This document shows positions 61,873-64,000 of a stretch of 64,000 bases of DNA, one piece after another. Made by a program: the position numbers and the translations under genes. The first letter of the stretch is position 1. Every line of letters begins with the position of its first letter. Origin of the DNA: Cuniculiplasma divulgatum (GTDB lineage Archaea; Thermoplasmatota; Thermoplasmata; Thermoplasmatales; Thermoplasmataceae); NCBI GenBank assembly GCA_031200235.1, contig CP133595.1, forward strand, positions 1,240,001 to 1,304,000. Direction: 5' to 3'. The notes under the pieces were generated by a model. That model was not told the DNA's origin, did not search any database, and was given only the letters and a program-made list of their open reading frames with translations.

Positions 61873-63372
61873 TTAGTCGTAGGATCGGTCTTCCCTGTAA
61901 TTATGGAAATTCATCAGGTACTCTTCCCCTCTCTGTGCAATGGTTGACTCAGAGGAAACTGCAGAGCCCATTGTCCCATAATATTTCTTGATCTTCTCTT
62001 CAACAGGAAGATAAAGCTTGAGCGCCTCAAGAACATCTCTTTTCTCCACCAGTGGCTGTTCCTTGGACACAGCTATGTCTCCAGCTGCCCTGATAAGACC
62101 ACCAAGTTCCCTCAATCTGAGTGTCAGAGAATGATCCTTACCATCAACCTGTTTTGCCCTCCTAGCGCCTTCTTCCACAATTACGCTGGCGGCTTCAAGC
62201 GTCATGTGCGGTATTTTCCCGTCCATTATTATCTCCTGAGCTATGAACTGAAGGTATTTCATGCGATTGACAGGAGTATCCGGCATTGCTATTTCCATCA
62301 ATATCTCATAGCCATTTCCGACTATCCTGGACCTCAGGGGGCTCAGTATGTACTGGAGATCCTGTATGTTGCACGCCGCTACCAGAATAAAGTCAGCAGG
62401 CACGTGATCCACCCTGACACTTGCTCCTGCACTCTGTGGATTGCGCCCTGTTATTGGAAAACTTTTTTCCTGCATTGCTGTCAGAATGAACCTCTGGAGG
62501 TTTCCTAGATGTGTAATCTCATCTATGAACAGTACGCCTTCATGGGATTCATGCACAGATCCTGGAATTACTCTTTCATATGGAAGTGTGCCCAGCTGTG
62601 GATGGCCACCGTAAGGATCGTGCCTGACGTCACCCAGTAGTTCAGTCTCACTGGCTCCAGTTGCCAGCACAAATGGATTGCGATCTATGGGAACTATGAT
62701 CTTGCTGGGGCTCTTCTTCTCCATTTTCCTTCTGCGTTCAAGGGTCTTCTCATCAAGTATCCGTATACGATCTCCAAATCTCTCGTAGACAATGACTTCC
62801 TCGCGTTCACCAACTCTCCTGGTGGAAGTGACTTTTTCTGTGTTGTTCTGGACGCCAAATGCGGCGCCTATCACGTTGAATACGTCTCCAAATGGCCCCT
62901 GGGTTTGCGCCTGTACCTTGGGATTATTGCAGTTAGGACAGACCGCATCAGTTGGAAGGGAGAAGAACCCGCACCTTGGGCACCTGTATCCAAGCCTTTC
63001 GGCTACGGATGCTGGTGCATCCCGTGGATCTATAACCTCACCCTCAACCATGTTCATCTCATCCTTTTCCTGCTTGATCTGGATTCCGGTCTTGACCTCA
63101 ACAAATGGTCTTTCTGGATACTGCGGATTGTGCACCACCCTGATTTCTTCTTTCGGCCTTGGGAGATAGAATGAGATTGCCTGGGCAATCATTGATTTTC
63201 CCACACCTGGAGGACCAACCAGAAGAAGGTGTCTCCTCTGCTTTGCAGCTATCTGGGCCATCTTGACGGCCTCATCCTGTCCTATCACCCTGTCGAGAGG
63301 ATTCGACGGGATAGGTATCTGGGAGGTATCTGAATACTCTCCCATATCTGAATTCAAATATGACGTTCCCAT
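61873..63372 (-). CDS. LonB-like AAA+ ATPase without protease domain, with zinc ribbon
   Basis: 499 residues. Walker A is GPPGVGKS (53-60), with the LonB-type lead-in VIGQDEAVKMAQIAAKQRRH; Walker B is VLFIDEITHL. A zinc ribbon (C131, C134, C145, C148) is inserted between, where LonB has its membrane segment. The protein ends after the ATPase lid; no S16 Ser-Lys protease domain follows. It starts within the dnaG end (19-base overlap), so they are one operon. ATG 63345 is an alternative start. Confidence 0.87.
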   Translation of the reverse strand: MGTSYLNSDMGEYSDTSQIPIPSNPLDRVIGQDEAVKMAQIAAKQRRHLLLVGPPGVGKSMIAQAISFYLPRPKEEIRVVHNPQYPERPFVEVKTGIQIKQEKDEMNMVEGEVIDPRDAPASVAERLGYRCPRCGFFSLPTDAVCPNCNNPKVQAQTQGPFGDVFNVIGAAFGVQNNTEKVTSTRRVGEREEVIVYERFGDRIRILDEKTLERRRKMEKKSPSKIIVPIDRNPFVLATGASETELLGDVRHDPYGGHPQLGTLPYERVIPGSVHESHEGVLFIDEITHLGNLQRFILTAMQEKSFPITGRNPQSAGASVRVDHVPADFILVAACNIQDLQYILSPLRSRIVGNGYEILMEIAMPDTPVNRMKYLQFIAQEIIMDGKIPHMTLEAASVIVEEGARRAKQVDGKDHSLTLRLRELGGLIRAAGDIAVSKEQPLVEKRDVLEALKLYLPVEEKIKKYYGTMGSAVSSESTIAQRGEEYLMNFHNYREDRSYD

Positions 63373-64000
63373 GAAACTACCTTTACCTCCATGGGCTTCT
63401 TCGTGATGTGGCCCAACTTGGCGCCATATATGTTCTTCACGCCTTTCTTGAAAGCCACGTCGATAAGCCTCTGGGATATAACTCCGCCCGTGATTATTGT
63501 ATCACCCGAATCAAGCTCCTCCATCCTGTCAACAGCTTCAGAAACCGGATAGGAAGCAATGATCTTGCCCTCGGCGTCATATATCTCTGTGAGCTTGTCC
63601 CTGGTAAGTTCGTTTCCGTGCTTCTCGACAGATCTGGGATTGCTCAGGCTGAACTCTTCCTCCTTTTCAGGTTCTGGTTCTGATTTCGGTTCCGGCGGTG
63701 CTTCACTTTCCACAGCCTGTGGCTGAGGTTCCTCCACAACCTGTCTCGGTTGCCTTCTCTCTTTCTGGGGGCGCTCTTCTTTAACTTCCTCTATGACAAC
63801 CCTGGCGTTCTTTATCTCAGTCAGTGATTTTGCCTCCTCGTATCCGCGTTTCTGCTGAGATTTCGTATGGTTCTCCGTGGAATTCTTCTCAGTGAGTTCC
63901 TTCAGCTCCTCGGCCATTCCCCTCATGGACAGGTACTGTTCAATGGGAGTCTTGTACCTGAGTGCCTTGACTATTTGCTTGTATGTCAGCTCTTCAACTT
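63354..64000 (-). CDS. dnaG: Archaeal DnaG primase-like protein, C-terminal part (5' end outside window)
   Basis: The frame is open to the window edge, giving about 214 residues of C-terminal sequence; it reads VEELTYKQIVKALRYKTPIE into an acidic Pro/Glu-rich linker (about 65 residues), then DTIITGGVISQRLIDVAFKK and GAKLGHITKKPMEVKVVSW, the C-terminal domain of archaeal DnaG. The Toprim domain lies outside. Archaeal DnaG is chiefly known as an exosome subunit with primase ability. It shares an operon with the AAA+ ATPase. Confidence 0.88.
   Translation of the reverse strand, partial: VEELTYKQIVKALRYKTPIEQYLSMRGMAEELKELTEKNSTENHTKSQQKRGYEEAKSLTEIKNARVVIEEVKEERPQKERRQPRQVVEEPQPQAVESEAPPEPKSEPEPEKEEEFSLSNPRSVEKHGNELTRDKLTEIYDAEGKIIASYPVSEAVDRMEELDSGDTIITGGVISQRLIDVAFKKGVKNIYGAKLGHITKKPMEVKVVSWERHI

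Noticed and set aside
1-64000. CRISPR arrays, insertion sequences or prophage
   Set aside because: I saw no regularly spaced repeats, transposase or integrase genes, or phage structural genes on either strand.

Overview
The window reads as a chromosomal segment of a euryarchaeon of the order Thermoplasmatales. Archaeal information-processing genes support this: TATA-binding protein, DNA polymerase D small subunit, archaeal DnaG primase, ABCE1, archaeosine transglycosylase, a two-repeat tRNA splicing endonuclease, NreA, ribosomal proteins S2 and eL41, and a tRNA-Trp with an intron. Most transcription units have a TATA box about 25 bases before the start codon, so their mRNAs look leaderless; Shine-Dalgarno sites appear mainly inside operons. 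Gene density is high, with many short or overlapping junctions. I see no CRISPR array, insertion sequence, rRNA or prophage.

Layout. 1-3205 (minus): unknown gene, ABCE1 and the N-terminal part of TgtA. 3418-7955: folP, a Fur-family regulator, cbiA, a small HTH regulator and hisS. 8173-9639: a lone RAM-domain protein and three small membrane proteins. 9754-12168: hemA and hemL, converging. 12299-19033: guaAb, rps2, endA, a Ras-like GTPase, an aminotransferase, a CoaD/NTPase fusion, a MIP18/SufT-like protein and tbp. 19034-23856: truD and the futalosine menaquinone genes mqnC, mqnE and mqnA, plus a 57-residue small protein. 23939-29851: guaB, a sequon-rich surface protein, family 4 uracil-DNA glycosylase, an EamA transporter, polymerase D small subunit and an unknown gene. 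29993-30314: a possible 22-codon leader ORF, a tiny eL41 gene and intron-containing tRNA-Trp. 30609-34663: isocitrate dehydrogenase and two MFS transporters. 34715-38371: an ArsR-like regulator, then VWA protein, PP2C phosphatase and Ser/Thr kinase (TerY-P-like triad). 39212-44426: SDR, phosphoesterase, a radical SAM/NreA pair and three unrecognised genes. 44444-47307: Pit phosphate transport, MarC and a regulator. 47347-52020: ThpR, zinc-ribbon membrane protein, gcvH, rlmE and three regulators or unknowns. 52151-56656: M61 peptidase, ctaB and a His-bearing 12-TM membrane protein. 57218-61498: FAD oxidoreductase, proline-racemase-family enzyme and amino-acid permease, partly in A+T-rich DNA. 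61873-64000: a LonB-like AAA+ ATPase without protease domain, downstream of the C-terminal part of dnaG.

Connections. EndA (13877-14845) is the enzyme expected to excise the tRNA-Trp intron at 30212-30279, and that intron itself carries box C/D guides matched to positions 34 and 39. hemA/hemL, cbiA and ctaB give a tetrapyrrole theme; mqnC/E/A supply respiratory quinone. guaB and guaAb cover both steps from IMP to GMP. The most system-like unit is the VWA-phosphatase-kinase triad. The clearest small-gene discoveries are eL41 with its upstream ORF and the 57-residue protein at 22808-22981.
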